Positions 39,030 through 47,932 of a stretch of DNA of 64,000 bases are shown piece after piece. The stretch is from NCBI GenBank assembly GCA_902363135.1, contig CABIZF010000002.1:385812-449811 (forward strand), written 5' to 3'. Position numbers and translations under genes: made by a program. The DNA is from Lachnospiraceae bacterium (lineage in GTDB: Bacteria; Bacillota; Clostridia; Lachnospirales; Lachnospiraceae). Below the pieces are notes generated by a model that did no database searches, was not told the DNA's origin, and worked only from the letters and a program-made list of their open reading frames with translations. Within the stretch, counting starts at the first letter, position 1; every line of letters begins with the position of its first letter.

Positions 39030-39914
39030 ATGAAACAGTGGAAAGCTTTTTGGGCAAAGCCGTCACATGTGGCATATCTCTTTGTAATGCCGGTTGTTTT
39101 ACTGCTTTTGATTTTCCGATTGATTCCGACAGTGGCAGCTTTTGTATGCAGTTTTTTTGATATGGATATGTTCCTTGTCGGAAAAGGATTTGTGGGATTT
39201 CAGAACTATATAGAGGCATTTGCGGATAAACGTCTCTGGAACAGTCTATGGGTCACGATCCGGTTTACTCTGATAGAAGTAACGGTTCAGATGGTGGTCG
39301 GACTGGTGTTGGCGGCACTTCTTACAAGAAATACTGCGCGCAATAAGATTTTCCGTGCGGTTTATTTCCTGCCGATTGTATGTTCGGCAACGGCAGTGGC
39401 AATTATGTGGCGGATGTTCCTGCATTCAAATGTCGGGATTATGACCTACTGGTTTGAGCTGATTGGAATTAAAGGAGTAAATTTTCTGAATGACCCGAAA
39501 ATTACATTTTATGTCATCGTATTTATGTCGGTTTGGCGGTCATTTGGAATCAGTACGGTTATTTTTGTATCTGCCATGCAGAATGTGCCGCATGAGTTAT
39601 ATGAGTCGGCGGATCTGGATGGCTGCAGCAGGCCGAGACAGTTTTTTGCGATTACCCTTCCTGTGATTAAAGATACATTTTCGTTTGTATTGATTACGCG
39701 GTTTATTGGCTCCTTACAGGTATTTGATCTTGTATTTACAACAACAGAGGGCGGGCCGAATTACACGACGGAAAGTCTGGTTTACTATACTTATGTAAAA
39801 GCTTTTTCAAATAACCGGATGGGCTATGGTTCGGCGGTTTCCATGTTTTTATTTGCAATCATATTAGTGATCACAGTGATTTTTTATGCAAAACTTTTTA
39901 AAGATGAAGCGTAA
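39030..39914 (+). CDS. Carbohydrate ABC transporter permease 1 (CUT1, UgpA/MalF-like)
   Basis: This 294-residue protein has six predicted transmembrane helices and an EAA-type loop (ELYESADLDGCSRPRQFFAITLP). It pairs with the next permease to form the channel of a CUT1 importer for oligosaccharides or glycosides. No ATPase gene is nearby; Firmicutes often use a shared MsmX-type ATPase. Confidence 0.93.
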   Translation: MKQWKAFWAKPSHVAYLFVMPVVLLLLIFRLIPTVAAFVCSFFDMDMFLVGKGFVGFQNYIEAFADKRLWNSLWVTIRFTLIEVTVQMVVGLVLAALLTRNTARNKIFRAVYFLPIVCSATAVAIMWRMFLHSNVGIMTYWFELIGIKGVNFLNDPKITFYVIVFMSVWRSFGISTVIFVSAMQNVPHELYESADLDGCSRPRQFFAITLPVIKDTFSFVLITRFIGSLQVFDLVFTTTEGGPNYTTESLVYYTYVKAFSNNRMGYGSAVSMFLFAIILVITVIFYAKLFKDEA

Positions 39915-39926
39915 GGGGGAAATATC

Positions 39927-40757
39927 ATGCAGCGTAAAATGAAAACTGCTATCAGCTATACGATCATTACAATTATTCTTACCGCATTGGCGCTGGTAAT
40001 TTTGATACCGGTTGTGTGGATTGGCATTTGCGCCTTCCGTCCTCAGACAGAGCTGATGCAGTATCCGCCTAAATTTTTTGCAGAGCAGCTGACCCTTCAG
40101 AACTTTATTGACATAGCGAAAAGAATCAAGATATGGGGCTATGTGAAAAACTCTCTGCTTTACTGCCTTGGCTCTACGATTCCGGGAGTATTTTTGAACT
40201 CTCTTGCGGGCTATGCGTTCGCAAGGCTGGACTTTAAAGGGAAGCATGTGTTGTTTATCATGGTGCTTGCCACGATGATGATTCCGTTTCAGGTAATCAT
40301 GGTGCCGTTGTTCCTTGAAGTGTACAAGATGGGCATGTATGATAATTTTGCGGGTCTGATTATCCCGAACCTCGGAGCGGCGATGACGGTATTTATGACG
40401 CGCGCATCATTTGCGGGGCTTCCGAAGGAGCTTGAAGAGGCCGCCCGTATTGACGGTCTTTCGGAATTTGGTATTTTCTGGAAAATCATGCTTCCGCTTG
40501 TAAAGCCGACTGTTGTGACGGTTATTGTACTTGGAATCAACGGTGCATGGAATGATCTGATGTGGCCGCTGATCGTGACAAGCAATACGAGCATGCGGAC
40601 GCTGACCAATGGTCTGGCCATGTTTGTCGATTCCAGCCTTCAGTATGGAACTGCGTTTGCAGGTGCATTTATTTCAATCTGTCCGATGCTGGTGCTGTAC
40701 ATTTTCGGGCAGCGGTATTTTGTAGAAGGAACGGCAACAAGTGGCCTGAAGGGCTAA
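39927..40757 (+). CDS. Carbohydrate ABC transporter permease 2 (CUT1, UgpE/AraQ-like)
   Basis: This 276-residue protein has six transmembrane helices and the EAA motif ELEEAARIDGLSEFGIFWKIMLP. The C-terminus GQRYFVEGTATSGLKG is typical of the family. The C-terminal 50 residues are duplicated as a gene relic at 47746-47913. It lies 12 bases after permease 1. Confidence 0.93.
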   Translation: MQRKMKTAISYTIITIILTALALVILIPVVWIGICAFRPQTELMQYPPKFFAEQLTLQNFIDIAKRIKIWGYVKNSLLYCLGSTIPGVFLNSLAGYAFARLDFKGKHVLFIMVLATMMIPFQVIMVPLFLEVYKMGMYDNFAGLIIPNLGAAMTVFMTRASFAGLPKELEEAARIDGLSEFGIFWKIMLPLVKPTVVTVIVLGINGAWNDLMWPLIVTSNTSMRTLTNGLAMFVDSSLQYGTAFAGAFISICPMLVLYIFGQRYFVEGTATSGLKG

Positions 40758-40782
40758 ATTTAGCAAAAAATAATTGCTAAAT
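40753..40782. promoter_or_regulatory. Operator-like palindromes before the solute-binding protein gene
   Basis: GCTAAATTTAGC (40753-40764) is a perfect 12-bp palindrome overlapping the permease stop. ATTTAGCAA (40758-40766) and TTGCTAAAT (40774-40782) form a second perfect inverted repeat with a 7-base centre. Confidence 0.6.
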
Positions 40783-40786
40783 ATAA

Positions 40787-40815
40787 TTGACTTTATTAGC
40801 TAAAAGTGCTATGAT
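40787..40815 (+). promoter_or_regulatory. Promoter of the solute-binding protein gene
   Basis: TTGACT (40787-40792) and TATGAT (40810-40815) are 17 bases apart, with TTAGCTAAAA in the spacer. A separate promoter would allow the binding protein to be made in excess of the permeases. Confidence 0.75.
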
Positions 40816-40914
40816 ACAGCTATAAAAACTTCTGCCAGATAAGGACAAGGGGATTGCACGAATCAATGGCAGAAGCAGAGAACGGAAAAATAAAATGTAC
40901 AGGGAGGTACGCAA

Positions 40915-42207
40915 ATGAAAAGACGGGGAATGGCAACGGTTCTTGCAGGCACGATGGTACTGAGCATGCTCGGAGGTTTTGCGGTTCAGGCAGATGAGGA
41001 GAGCTATGATCCGATTACGATTCAGTTTTGGAATGGCTGGACCGGATCAGACGGACAGGTTCTGATGGAGTACGTGGACAAATTTAATGAGACGAATAAG
41101 TGGAATATTACAGTGGAAATGGATATGTCCTCTGAGTTCCGGGATAAAATTACGACAGCAATGGCAGCGGATGCAGCTCCGGCACTGATTCTCGGAAATG
41201 CGGCAGATAAGTATACCTATGATGGAAAGCTCAGAAAGCTCGATGAGATATGGGATAATACTGATATTAAGAAAGAGGACTTCGTTTCTTCTTATCTGAA
41301 TTCGCTGTCGACAGATGACGGTCTGTATGGTGTACCGTTCCAGATCAGTTCCTATGTCATGTACTGGAACAAAGATCTGTTTGAAAAGGCAGGGCTGGAT
41401 CCGGAGACACCACCGGCAACCTATGATGAGTGGACAGAGATGGCACAGAAGCTCACGGACCCGGACAGCCACGTATATGGTTCCGGACTGAGCTACACCA
41501 ATGTCGGAGCAGATGCCTGCATCATGCAGATGTTTGGTGGTCTGGAAGTCACGGAGCAGGATGGAAAGTGGCATGCAAACTTTGAAAACAATCAGGGGTA
41601 TATCGACTTCGTAAGCTGGTTCAAGACACAGTTTGATAATGGTTCGAATCCGACGGAGTCTGATCTGGACACCATGTTTGTATCCAATCAGCTTGGCTTG
41701 TATATCACCGGCGCATGGCTGATGGCGGATCTGAATACATATGGCATCAATTATGGTGTTACAACATTGATTGAGACACCGGAAGGCGGGAAACAGGCAC
41801 CGTCGAATACACAGTGTTTTATGGTGACAAGCTCTGCAAGCGATGAAGAAGCACTTGCAGCAGAGCGTTTCATCTCCTGGTGGCATACTGGAAATGATGA
41901 CGAAGCGATCGAGGATACCGCGGTCTATGCATGGTCTGACCGAATTGGATACCCGACCTACTACATTCCGGTAGCAGACAGCGAAGGATATCAGAATAAT
42001 GCAAATATGAAGGCAATTACTGTTACAGATCCGGAGTATTGCATGGATTCTGTAGCACCTGGTAACTTCCGCGCATGGGCACCGATTTTGAGCGGACCTT
42101 TGACACAGTTTTTTAATACCATGACATTTGATGGAGACACATCCACCGTTCTGGAAGACTGCCAGAAGGAAGCAGAACGTATTATCAACGAAGAGTATGG
42201 ATATTAA
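40915..42207 (+). CDS. Carbohydrate ABC transporter extracellular solute-binding protein, no lipobox
   Basis: This 430-residue family 1 solute-binding protein has an N-terminal signal sequence (basic MKRRG, hydrophobic core to residue 24) ending in AVQA-DE, a signal peptidase I type site. No cysteine occurs in the signal region; the segment LSMLGGF stands where a lipobox LxGC is expected. In Firmicutes such proteins are normally lipoproteins, so retention at the membrane is uncertain. Aromatic residues in IQFWNGWTG suggest sugar binding. AGGGAGG precedes the start. Confidence 0.9.
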   Translation: MKRRGMATVLAGTMVLSMLGGFAVQADEESYDPITIQFWNGWTGSDGQVLMEYVDKFNETNKWNITVEMDMSSEFRDKITTAMAADAAPALILGNAADKYTYDGKLRKLDEIWDNTDIKKEDFVSSYLNSLSTDDGLYGVPFQISSYVMYWNKDLFEKAGLDPETPPATYDEWTEMAQKLTDPDSHVYGSGLSYTNVGADACIMQMFGGLEVTEQDGKWHANFENNQGYIDFVSWFKTQFDNGSNPTESDLDTMFVSNQLGLYITGAWLMADLNTYGINYGVTTLIETPEGGKQAPSNTQCFMVTSSASDEEALAAERFISWWHTGNDDEAIEDTAVYAWSDRIGYPTYYIPVADSEGYQNNANMKAITVTDPEYCMDSVAPGNFRAWAPILSGPLTQFFNTMTFDGDTSTVLEDCQKEAERIINEEYGY

Positions 42208-42251
42208 GTCCGAACAGACGCTTTAGAGCACAATTGAAAGAAAGCTATAAA

Positions 42252-42291
42252 ATAAGCGGGGGGGAGTGCAGCGTCACTCCCCCCTGCTTAT
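42252..42291 (+). other. Strong hairpin after the solute-binding protein gene
   Basis: ATAAGC-GGGGGGAGTG pairs with CACTCCCCCC-GCTTAT around a 6-base loop. It is not followed by a T-run but by GCTAAAAAG, so it may stabilise the 3' end of the mRNA rather than terminate efficiently. Confidence 0.6.
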
Positions 42292-42307
42292 GCTAAAAAG
42301 GAGTGGA

Positions 42308-42336
42308 TTGAGCTTTTGTTGTGGATGTGATAAAAT
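42308..42336 (+). promoter_or_regulatory. Promoter of LacI regulator 2
   Basis: TTGAGC (42308-42313) and TAAAAT (42331-42336) are 17 bases apart; a GCTAAAAAG element precedes the -35 box at 42293. Confidence 0.55.
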
Positions 42337-42385
42337 TATCTTGTATTTGTCAGAACTAAGATAAGAAAGAGATGGAGTGTGGCAG

Positions 42386-43432
42386 ATGGCAAGAACAGCG
42401 ACAGTACAGATAAAACAAATTGCAGAACGGGTGGGGCTATCCCCGAGTACCGTATCCATTGTCTTGAACGGACGCGGAGATGAAATGCGGATTTCGAAAG
42501 AATCTCAGAGAAGGGTTTTGGAAGCTGCAAAAGAGATGAGCTACCGCCCGGCCGGGAATGCGCGGCATCCGCGGACGATAGCAGGGGATCAGGCAGAAAA
42601 AACAGTCGGAGTATTCTGGAATGAGAACTTTGGCGAAGATACTATGAGCCGCTATTTTTCCGGATTATTTAAAGCATCAGAAGAGAACCATTATGATGTG
42701 GAGTTTGTAGTGAAAATGTTCCGAAATGGCGAGCTTTCTGCGTTAAGAGATCATATGAATCAGAAGCGCTACAGTGGAATCCTGATCTGTGGCGTTTCAA
42801 GCGCAGATATGGAATACCTGAACGAGCAGGAATTTGATGTCCCGGTTGTTGTAAACCGACCCAGCAACAAATTCAGCAGTGTCTGTGCGGATGCTTATGA
42901 GATCGGTGCAGAGTGTGCACGGATGTTTGCAAAGAGAGGATTTCGGACGGCCGGAATTCTGAGCGCGAATGCCGGAAGCATCGGAATCGGACTGCGGGAG
43001 CTTGGCTTTTTAAATGAATGCAGGACGAGCGGACTTACGGTGCGGGACGAGTGGATAGTAAAGGGAAAAAGCATGGACATGGAGACGGGATATGAATGCG
43101 CAAAGTCTTTTTCCGAAATGAAAGAGCGACCGGAAGGACTCTTTATTCTGCTGGATTCTCTGGCGCTCGGGGCGATGATGCAGTTTAAGGGTTCCGATAT
43201 AAGAATTCCGGAGGAGATGTCGATTGTAGCCTACGGATTAAATCCAATGCTGCGGCATATTTCCCCGTCTGTTACGATGATTGGTAATTCTATGGTGGAT
43301 ACCGGAAGAAATGCAATTGATATTTTGATGACGGTGATGAACAACAAGATCAGTATGCCAATCAGTAAACTGATTCCGTTAAAATATGAATTTGGTGAAA
43401 CCTTCCGACTGGCCGGAATGGAAAAGAAGTGA
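42386..43432 (+). CDS. LacI-family transcriptional regulator 2
   Basis: The ATG at 42386 is preceded by GATGGAG; a GTG nine bases upstream is less well placed. The 348-residue protein has the helix-turn-helix IKQIAERVGLSPSTVSIVLNGRG followed by DEMRISKES, and a ligand-binding domain. The recognition region TVSIVLNGRGD is the same as in regulator 3 and differs by one residue from regulator 1. Its stop overlaps the region just before regulator 3, so the two are probably co-transcribed. Confidence 0.9.
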   Translation: MARTATVQIKQIAERVGLSPSTVSIVLNGRGDEMRISKESQRRVLEAAKEMSYRPAGNARHPRTIAGDQAEKTVGVFWNENFGEDTMSRYFSGLFKASEENHYDVEFVVKMFRNGELSALRDHMNQKRYSGILICGVSSADMEYLNEQEFDVPVVVNRPSNKFSSVCADAYEIGAECARMFAKRGFRTAGILSANAGSIGIGLRELGFLNECRTSGLTVRDEWIVKGKSMDMETGYECAKSFSEMKERPEGLFILLDSLALGAMMQFKGSDIRIPEEMSIVAYGLNPMLRHISPSVTMIGNSMVDTGRNAIDILMTVMNNKISMPISKLIPLKYEFGETFRLAGMEKK

Positions 43433-43449
43433 GAAACGGAGAGACAAAT

Positions 43450-44496
43450 ATGGCAGCGAAAAGGCAGGGAAGTGTACAGATCAGGCAGATCGCGGAAGCG
43501 CTTGGGGTCTCAGTCGGAACCGTATCCATTGTTCTGAATGGCCGCGGAGACGTGATGCGTATTTCAAAGGAAACGCAGAAGCGGGTACGGGATATGGCAA
43601 AGGAAATGAACTATCAGCCAAACATTTATGCAAGAAGACTCAGAAGCGCGGCGCACGAGAAGGCGGGAAGGGTGATTGCAGTTCTGTGGAACAGTGCATA
43701 TTCTGATTTAATGATGGGGCAATTCTTTCGCGGGCTACATGAATATCAGAAAAAACATGACTGCAAAATGGAATTTTACGTGCAGATGTTTGAAAATGAT
43801 AAACTGAATGAAATGCAGGCACTTCTAACGCCGCTGCGGTTCAGTGCTGTGATTATTTGCGGAATATCGGATCAGGATTCAGAATTCCTGAATAATACGC
43901 AGTTTGACCTTCCGATTCTGGTGTTGTTTCGAAGTGAGGAACGATATCACTGTATTTACGGAGACGATTATGCAGTGGGCGGCAGTATAGCTAGGCTTTT
44001 CTCTAACCATGGGCATAAAAAGGTCGGTCTGATCGGCTGTTCCAGGAAGGGGCGTAGCGGCAGTATGCGGATGATGGGATTCCTGGAAGCATGCGAAAGG
44101 GAAGGACTCCGGATAAAGCCGCAGTGGCATATCGAGAAACAGGAGCGCAATTGTGGGGCAGGATACGCAGCGATGCAGGAGATTCTGCGGCAGGAGGAGC
44201 GTCCGACAGCAATTTTTTCTGCCTCAAATGAGCAGGCCCTGGGAATTGTAATTGCGTGCAGGGAGGCAGAGGTTCGTATCCCGGAGGACATGGAATTGAT
44301 TGTATATGGAGACAATGACGCATTTGCGTATTTTTCACCGTCGATCAGTGCGGTTTACCTGTCATTAGAAAAGGTGGCCGAAGCCTCGGCAGAGCTGTTA
44401 GAGATGGTAATGAACAATGCGATCACCCTGCCAATGGCTAGGATAATGCAGGCAGAATATGCATTTCGGGACAGTTGTGCAGGGGTTGCCGACTGA
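43450..44496 (+). CDS. LacI-family transcriptional regulator 3
   Basis: The ATG at 43450 follows CGGAGAG; an upstream in-frame GTG (43429) overlaps the previous stop. The 348-residue protein has IRQIAEALGVSVGTVSIVLNGRG then DVMRISKET. The DNA-binding part is nearly identical to regulators 1 and 2, while the ligand domain is diverged, so the three could compete for the same operators with different effectors. A terminator follows. Confidence 0.9.
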   Translation: MAAKRQGSVQIRQIAEALGVSVGTVSIVLNGRGDVMRISKETQKRVRDMAKEMNYQPNIYARRLRSAAHEKAGRVIAVLWNSAYSDLMMGQFFRGLHEYQKKHDCKMEFYVQMFENDKLNEMQALLTPLRFSAVIICGISDQDSEFLNNTQFDLPILVLFRSEERYHCIYGDDYAVGGSIARLFSNHGHKKVGLIGCSRKGRSGSMRMMGFLEACEREGLRIKPQWHIEKQERNCGAGYAAMQEILRQEERPTAIFSASNEQALGIVIACREAEVRIPEDMELIVYGDNDAFAYFSPSISAVYLSLEKVAEASAELLEMVMNNAITLPMARIMQAEYAFRDSCAGVAD

Positions 44497-44500
44497 CAGG

Positions 44501-44532
44501 AAGAAAACTCCTGAGATGGGAGTTTTCTTTTT
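44501..44532 (+). terminator. Terminator of the LacI regulator pair
   Basis: AAGAAAACTCC pairs with GGGAGTTTTCTT around a short loop, followed by T residues. Confidence 0.85.
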
Positions 44533-44540
44533 AAACATGA

Positions 44541-44556
44541 GCTAAAACGAAATAGC
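44541..44556 (+). promoter_or_regulatory. LacI-type operator GCTA-N8-TAGC, copy 3
   Basis: GCTAAAACGAAATAGC is identical to the site at 27363-27378, including two further bases upstream. It lies 31 bases before the MATE start codon. Confidence 0.7.
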
Positions 44557-44587
44557 ATTTAGCCGAAAAATAGAGAACAGGAGAAAA

Positions 44588-45955
44588 ATGATGCAGGGAT
44601 TTGTGAAGGAAAAGGAATTTTATAAACAGGCGGCCTGTATAGCCATTCCGATCTCGCTTCAGTCAGTGATTACGATTGGCGTGAGTATGATGGACAATAT
44701 TATGGTCGGTGCGCTGGGTGAGACGGCATTGTCAGCAGTAGCGCTTGCCAATCAGTTTATCGGTATTTATCAGATCGGCTGTATGGGAATCGGAATGGGC
44801 GCCAGTGTATTGACAGCAAGGTTCTGGGGAATGAAGGACATCACATCACTGAAAAAGGTAGTGACGATCATGTTTCGGATCTGTATCGGACTTGCACTGC
44901 TTGTATTCATGGCACCGACGCTGCTTATACCGGATCGGTTGATGAGGATTTATACGGAGGAGGCAGAGGTAATTGCGCAGGGGATACTTTATTATCGGTG
45001 GATGGTACCGTGCTATTTGCTTCATGGGCTTACACTGACGTCTACGCTGATTCTCAGAAGCACAGGACAGGTTCAGATTCCGCTTGTAAGTTCTGCCGGC
45101 GCTTTTTTTGTCAATATATTTTTTAACTATATTTTTATTTTTGGAGAATTGGGTGCGCCGAAAATGGGAGTACAGGGTGCTGCACTTGGTACTTTGCTGG
45201 CAAGAATTTTTGAGTTTGTATTTATATGTGGATATTTTTTTGGAAAAGACCAGAAAATCGGGTACCGGATAAAGGATCTGTTTGGAGAGTGCGCTTCGCT
45301 GCTGAGAGAATATATAAGAGTGGCGCTTCCGGTGGTTATTTCCGACACACTGCTGGCGCTTGGAAATACAGCAGTGGCGATGGTCATGGGACGGATCGGA
45401 AGTGGATTTGTATCTGCAAATTCAATTACGGCGGTGATTCAGCAGATCAGTACGGTTCTGATTCAGGGAATCTGTCATGCAGGGTGCATTATCACCGGAC
45501 ATACACTTGGACGCGGAGAGCAGGAAAGAGCACAGGAGCAGGCATGGACCTTTCTATGGCTCGGAGCGATTGTAGGGGCAGCCGGAGCAGGGATTATTTT
45601 GCTGATCCGTTCTTATGTAATCGGGCTTTATAATATTACACCGGAAACAAAGCAGATTGCATGGAAGCTTATGGATGCGATTGCACTGATTGTTGTATTT
45701 CAGTCGGTCAACGGAGTAATGACAAAGGGTGTGCTCCGGGGCGGTGGGGATACTCGTTTTCTGATGGTAGCAGATGTTCTGTTCCTCTGGATTGTATCTG
45801 TTCCGCTCGGAGCACTTGCCGGACTGTACTGGCATCTGGATGTTTTTTGGATTTATGTATTTTTGAAGCTGGATCAGGTGATAAAAGCGGTCTGGTGCGT
45901 ATTTCGTTTAAAGAGCCGAAAGTGGATCAAGATGCTTTCAACGCAGCTAATTTGA
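44588..45955 (+). CDS. MATE-family efflux transporter 1
   Basis: This 455-residue protein has about twelve transmembrane helices in two similar halves, the MATE arrangement (MMDNIMVGALGETALSAVALANQ in the first half). These proteins export organic cations, drugs or phenolic compounds using a sodium or proton gradient. A second ATG three bases in is also possible. The operator just upstream ties it to the island regulon. The convergent second MATE gene ends six bases away. Confidence 0.9.
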   Translation: MMQGFVKEKEFYKQAACIAIPISLQSVITIGVSMMDNIMVGALGETALSAVALANQFIGIYQIGCMGIGMGASVLTARFWGMKDITSLKKVVTIMFRICIGLALLVFMAPTLLIPDRLMRIYTEEAEVIAQGILYYRWMVPCYLLHGLTLTSTLILRSTGQVQIPLVSSAGAFFVNIFFNYIFIFGELGAPKMGVQGAALGTLLARIFEFVFICGYFFGKDQKIGYRIKDLFGECASLLREYIRVALPVVISDTLLALGNTAVAMVMGRIGSGFVSANSITAVIQQISTVLIQGICHAGCIITGHTLGRGEQERAQEQAWTFLWLGAIVGAAGAGIILLIRSYVIGLYNITPETKQIAWKLMDAIALIVVFQSVNGVMTKGVLRGGGDTRFLMVADVLFLWIVSVPLGALAGLYWHLDVFWIYVFLKLDQVIKAVWCVFRLKSRKWIKMLSTQLI

Positions 45956-45961
45956 TTTTTA

Positions 45962-47431
45962 CTATATGGAAGAGGAAGAACGGGTTCCATTTAGAGTCAG
46001 GCAGATTTCTTTCCACTTTCCGGAACGGTAGCGCAGGGCAATGATACCGGCCCGCAGTACCTGATCGGTTGTAATGGCCAGCCATGCACCAGGGAGTCCC
46101 CAGCGCAGATACCGGATGGCGAAGATGGCAAGACCCGGACGGAGAAGCATTACCGTAAAGAAAGTAAGCTTGGCGACAAACTTCGTGTCTCCGGCTCCGC
46201 GCAGCGCTCCGGAGACAATGAACTGGGAAGACTGAAATGGCTGGATAAAGGCAACGATCCAGAAAATTTCCACACAGATCGCGATACAGGCTTCATCATT
46301 TGTATAGAGGGAAGACAGTGGGCGCCCAAACAGTATAAAGCTGATTCCAAGCATAATTGCGACAATCATACCGGCACGCCGACAGCGGCTTGTGTAGGCT
46401 TGCGCCATATCCGGACGTCGTTTGCCGAGACTTTGTCCCATAAGTGATGTGGCAGAGATGGAAAACACCTGTCCGTTCATCAGGGTAAGCGACTGGATGT
46501 TCATGCAGATCTGATGGGCTGCGAAGTCCAAAGTGCCAAGCGAGGCAACTGATTTTGAAAAAATCATAGATCCGACCCGCATCATAAACTGCTCCAGCGC
46601 AGCCGGAAGTCCGATATGCATGATTTCACGGATATCCTCCGAAACAGGCGAAAACGAATCCTTCAGGCTGATATGAAGATAACATGATTTTTTGGCGATA
46701 GCGAAAAATGCAAGGAAGCAGGCAACGATCTGACTGATTGCCGTGGCATAGGAGGCACCAGCAACTTCAAGTCGCGGGAATCCCATTTTTCCTCCGATGA
46801 GCAGGTAATTCAGGATGATATTTACAAGATTGGCAATTGAGTTGTAGTACATGGCAGTTTTGGAATCGCCAATTCCGCGAAGAACAGCTGTGATGACACT
46901 TGTGAGTGTAAAAAATAAGAAGCTGGCCATCTGAATCTGCAGATAGGCAGTGCCTGCGTTTAAAATGTGCTCATCTGCAGCTCCCATAAAACGTACCATT
47001 GGGCGGGAAAACAGAAAACCTGTGATGGAAACAAGAATGGCAAGAAGCAGATTCAGCAGAAGCGCCTGCCTGGTATAAGAGCAGGCTTTTTCCTGTTTTC
47101 CGGCACCCTTTGCCTGTGCGACAAGGGCGGTGGCACCGACATTGATGGACATGGACATTGTCATCAGAATAAATTTTGGCTGGGTCGTAAGCCCGACTGC
47201 GGAAATCGCCCATGTACCCAGTCCGCCGACCATAATCATATCCATCATGGAAACAAGGGAGCTAAGCATCAGCTCAACCGTTGCAGGAAGGGCAATGCGT
47301 AAAATGTCCTGGTATAGCATGGAAGAAGTAATACCATCAGGCAGGCGTTTTGAGACACGTTCACTTTTCATATCACGGTCAGATCCAGACGGAAGCTGAT
47401 CGAGAGCAAATGTATGATTCTTGGAGTACAA
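45962..47431 (-). CDS. MATE-family efflux transporter 2
   Basis: This 489-residue MATE protein has a longer cytoplasmic N-terminus and the motif SMMDMIMVGGLGTWAISAVGL. It is diverged from MATE 1, so it is not a recent tandem copy. It is read from its own minus-strand promoter, which carries an operator-like site. Two exporters in a catabolic island suggest that the imported material yields a compound to be expelled. Confidence 0.9.
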   Translation of the reverse strand: MYSKNHTFALDQLPSGSDRDMKSERVSKRLPDGITSSMLYQDILRIALPATVELMLSSLVSMMDMIMVGGLGTWAISAVGLTTQPKFILMTMSMSINVGATALVAQAKGAGKQEKACSYTRQALLLNLLLAILVSITGFLFSRPMVRFMGAADEHILNAGTAYLQIQMASFLFFTLTSVITAVLRGIGDSKTAMYYNSIANLVNIILNYLLIGGKMGFPRLEVAGASYATAISQIVACFLAFFAIAKKSCYLHISLKDSFSPVSEDIREIMHIGLPAALEQFMMRVGSMIFSKSVASLGTLDFAAHQICMNIQSLTLMNGQVFSISATSLMGQSLGKRRPDMAQAYTSRCRRAGMIVAIMLGISFILFGRPLSSLYTNDEACIAICVEIFWIVAFIQPFQSSQFIVSGALRGAGDTKFVAKLTFFTVMLLRPGLAIFAIRYLRWGLPGAWLAITTDQVLRAGIIALRYRSGKWKEICLTLNGTRSSSSI

Positions 47432-47470
47432 AATGCAGATACCTCCCTTTGATAAGTAGAATATGAAATC

Positions 47471-47499
47471 ATATTAGCATTCGGTGATTGTGATGTCAA
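47471..47499 (-). promoter_or_regulatory. Promoter of MATE transporter 2
   Basis: On the minus strand TTGACA (47494-47499) and TAATAT (47471-47476) are 17 bases apart. Just upstream, 47505-47522 matches the island operator block at 15 of 18 bases. Confidence 0.7.
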
Positions 47500-47676
47500 T
47501 AAAAAAGCTAAAACGAAAATGCAAATATCCGTAAAATAGATAGATAGATGATTAAAGAAGAAAATAAGCTAAATAGCTAAATTATAATAAATCACAAATG
47601 CGAGAACTTAAAACTGCTTAAAAAGCAGAAAAATATGTGAATTATGGAGAAAAAAAACAAAGCAGAAGCTTTTACA

Positions 47677-47705
47677 TTGACAAAAATTAGCAAAATAAAT
47701 ATAAT
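47677..47705 (+). promoter_or_regulatory. Promoter ahead of the permease relic and esterase
   Basis: TTGACA (47677-47682) and TATAAT (47700-47705) are 17 bases apart, with TTAGCAAAA in the spacer, matching the layout of the other island promoters. Confidence 0.8.
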
Positions 47706-47720
47706 GAGATTACTAAATGT

Positions 47721-47740
47721 TATAGCAAAACATTGCTATA
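47721..47740. promoter_or_regulatory. 20-bp palindromic operator TATAGCAA-N4-TTGCTATA
   Basis: The arms are perfectly complementary and the site lies at about +10 of the promoter, a position suited to repression. Here the half-sites point the other way (TAGC-N8-GCTA) from the 27363-type site. Confidence 0.65.
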
Positions 47741-47745
47741 TATAA

Positions 47746-47913
47746 GTGCGAACACTGTCAAATGGACTGGCTTTGTTTGTGGGAACAGATACGGTAGAAT
47801 ATGGTGCCGCGTTTGCGGGCGCACTGATTTCGATTTTACCGATGCTGGTGCTGTACCTCATTGGCCAGCGGTATTTCGTAGAAGGTACTGTTACAAGTGG
47901 ACTAAAAGGATAA
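47746..47913 (+). pseudogene. C-terminal relic of a CUT1 ABC permease gene
   Basis: From 47749 the frame reads RTLSNGLALFVGTD and ends GQRYFVEGTVTSGLKG before TAA, matching the last 50 residues of the permease at 39927-40757 (RTLTNGLAMFVDS to VEGTATSGLKG). The rest of the gene is missing. A GTG at 47746 exists but has no ribosome binding site, so translation is doubtful. Confidence 0.88.
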
Positions 47914-47932
47914 ACAGGGTAAGGGAAAAACG

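Larger units (their letters stand above)
47432..47932. other. Regulatory spacer with permease relic
   Basis: The 501-base gap holds the MATE 2 promoter, a series of GCTA/TAGC sites (47505-47522, 47568-47579, 47723-47738), a plus-strand promoter (47677-47705) and the relic of an ABC permease (47746-47913). No intact gene is seen. Confidence 0.75.

Noticed and set aside
42252..42291. Intrinsic terminator after the solute-binding protein gene
   Set aside because: The stem is very strong but no T-run follows, so it is listed only as a hairpin.
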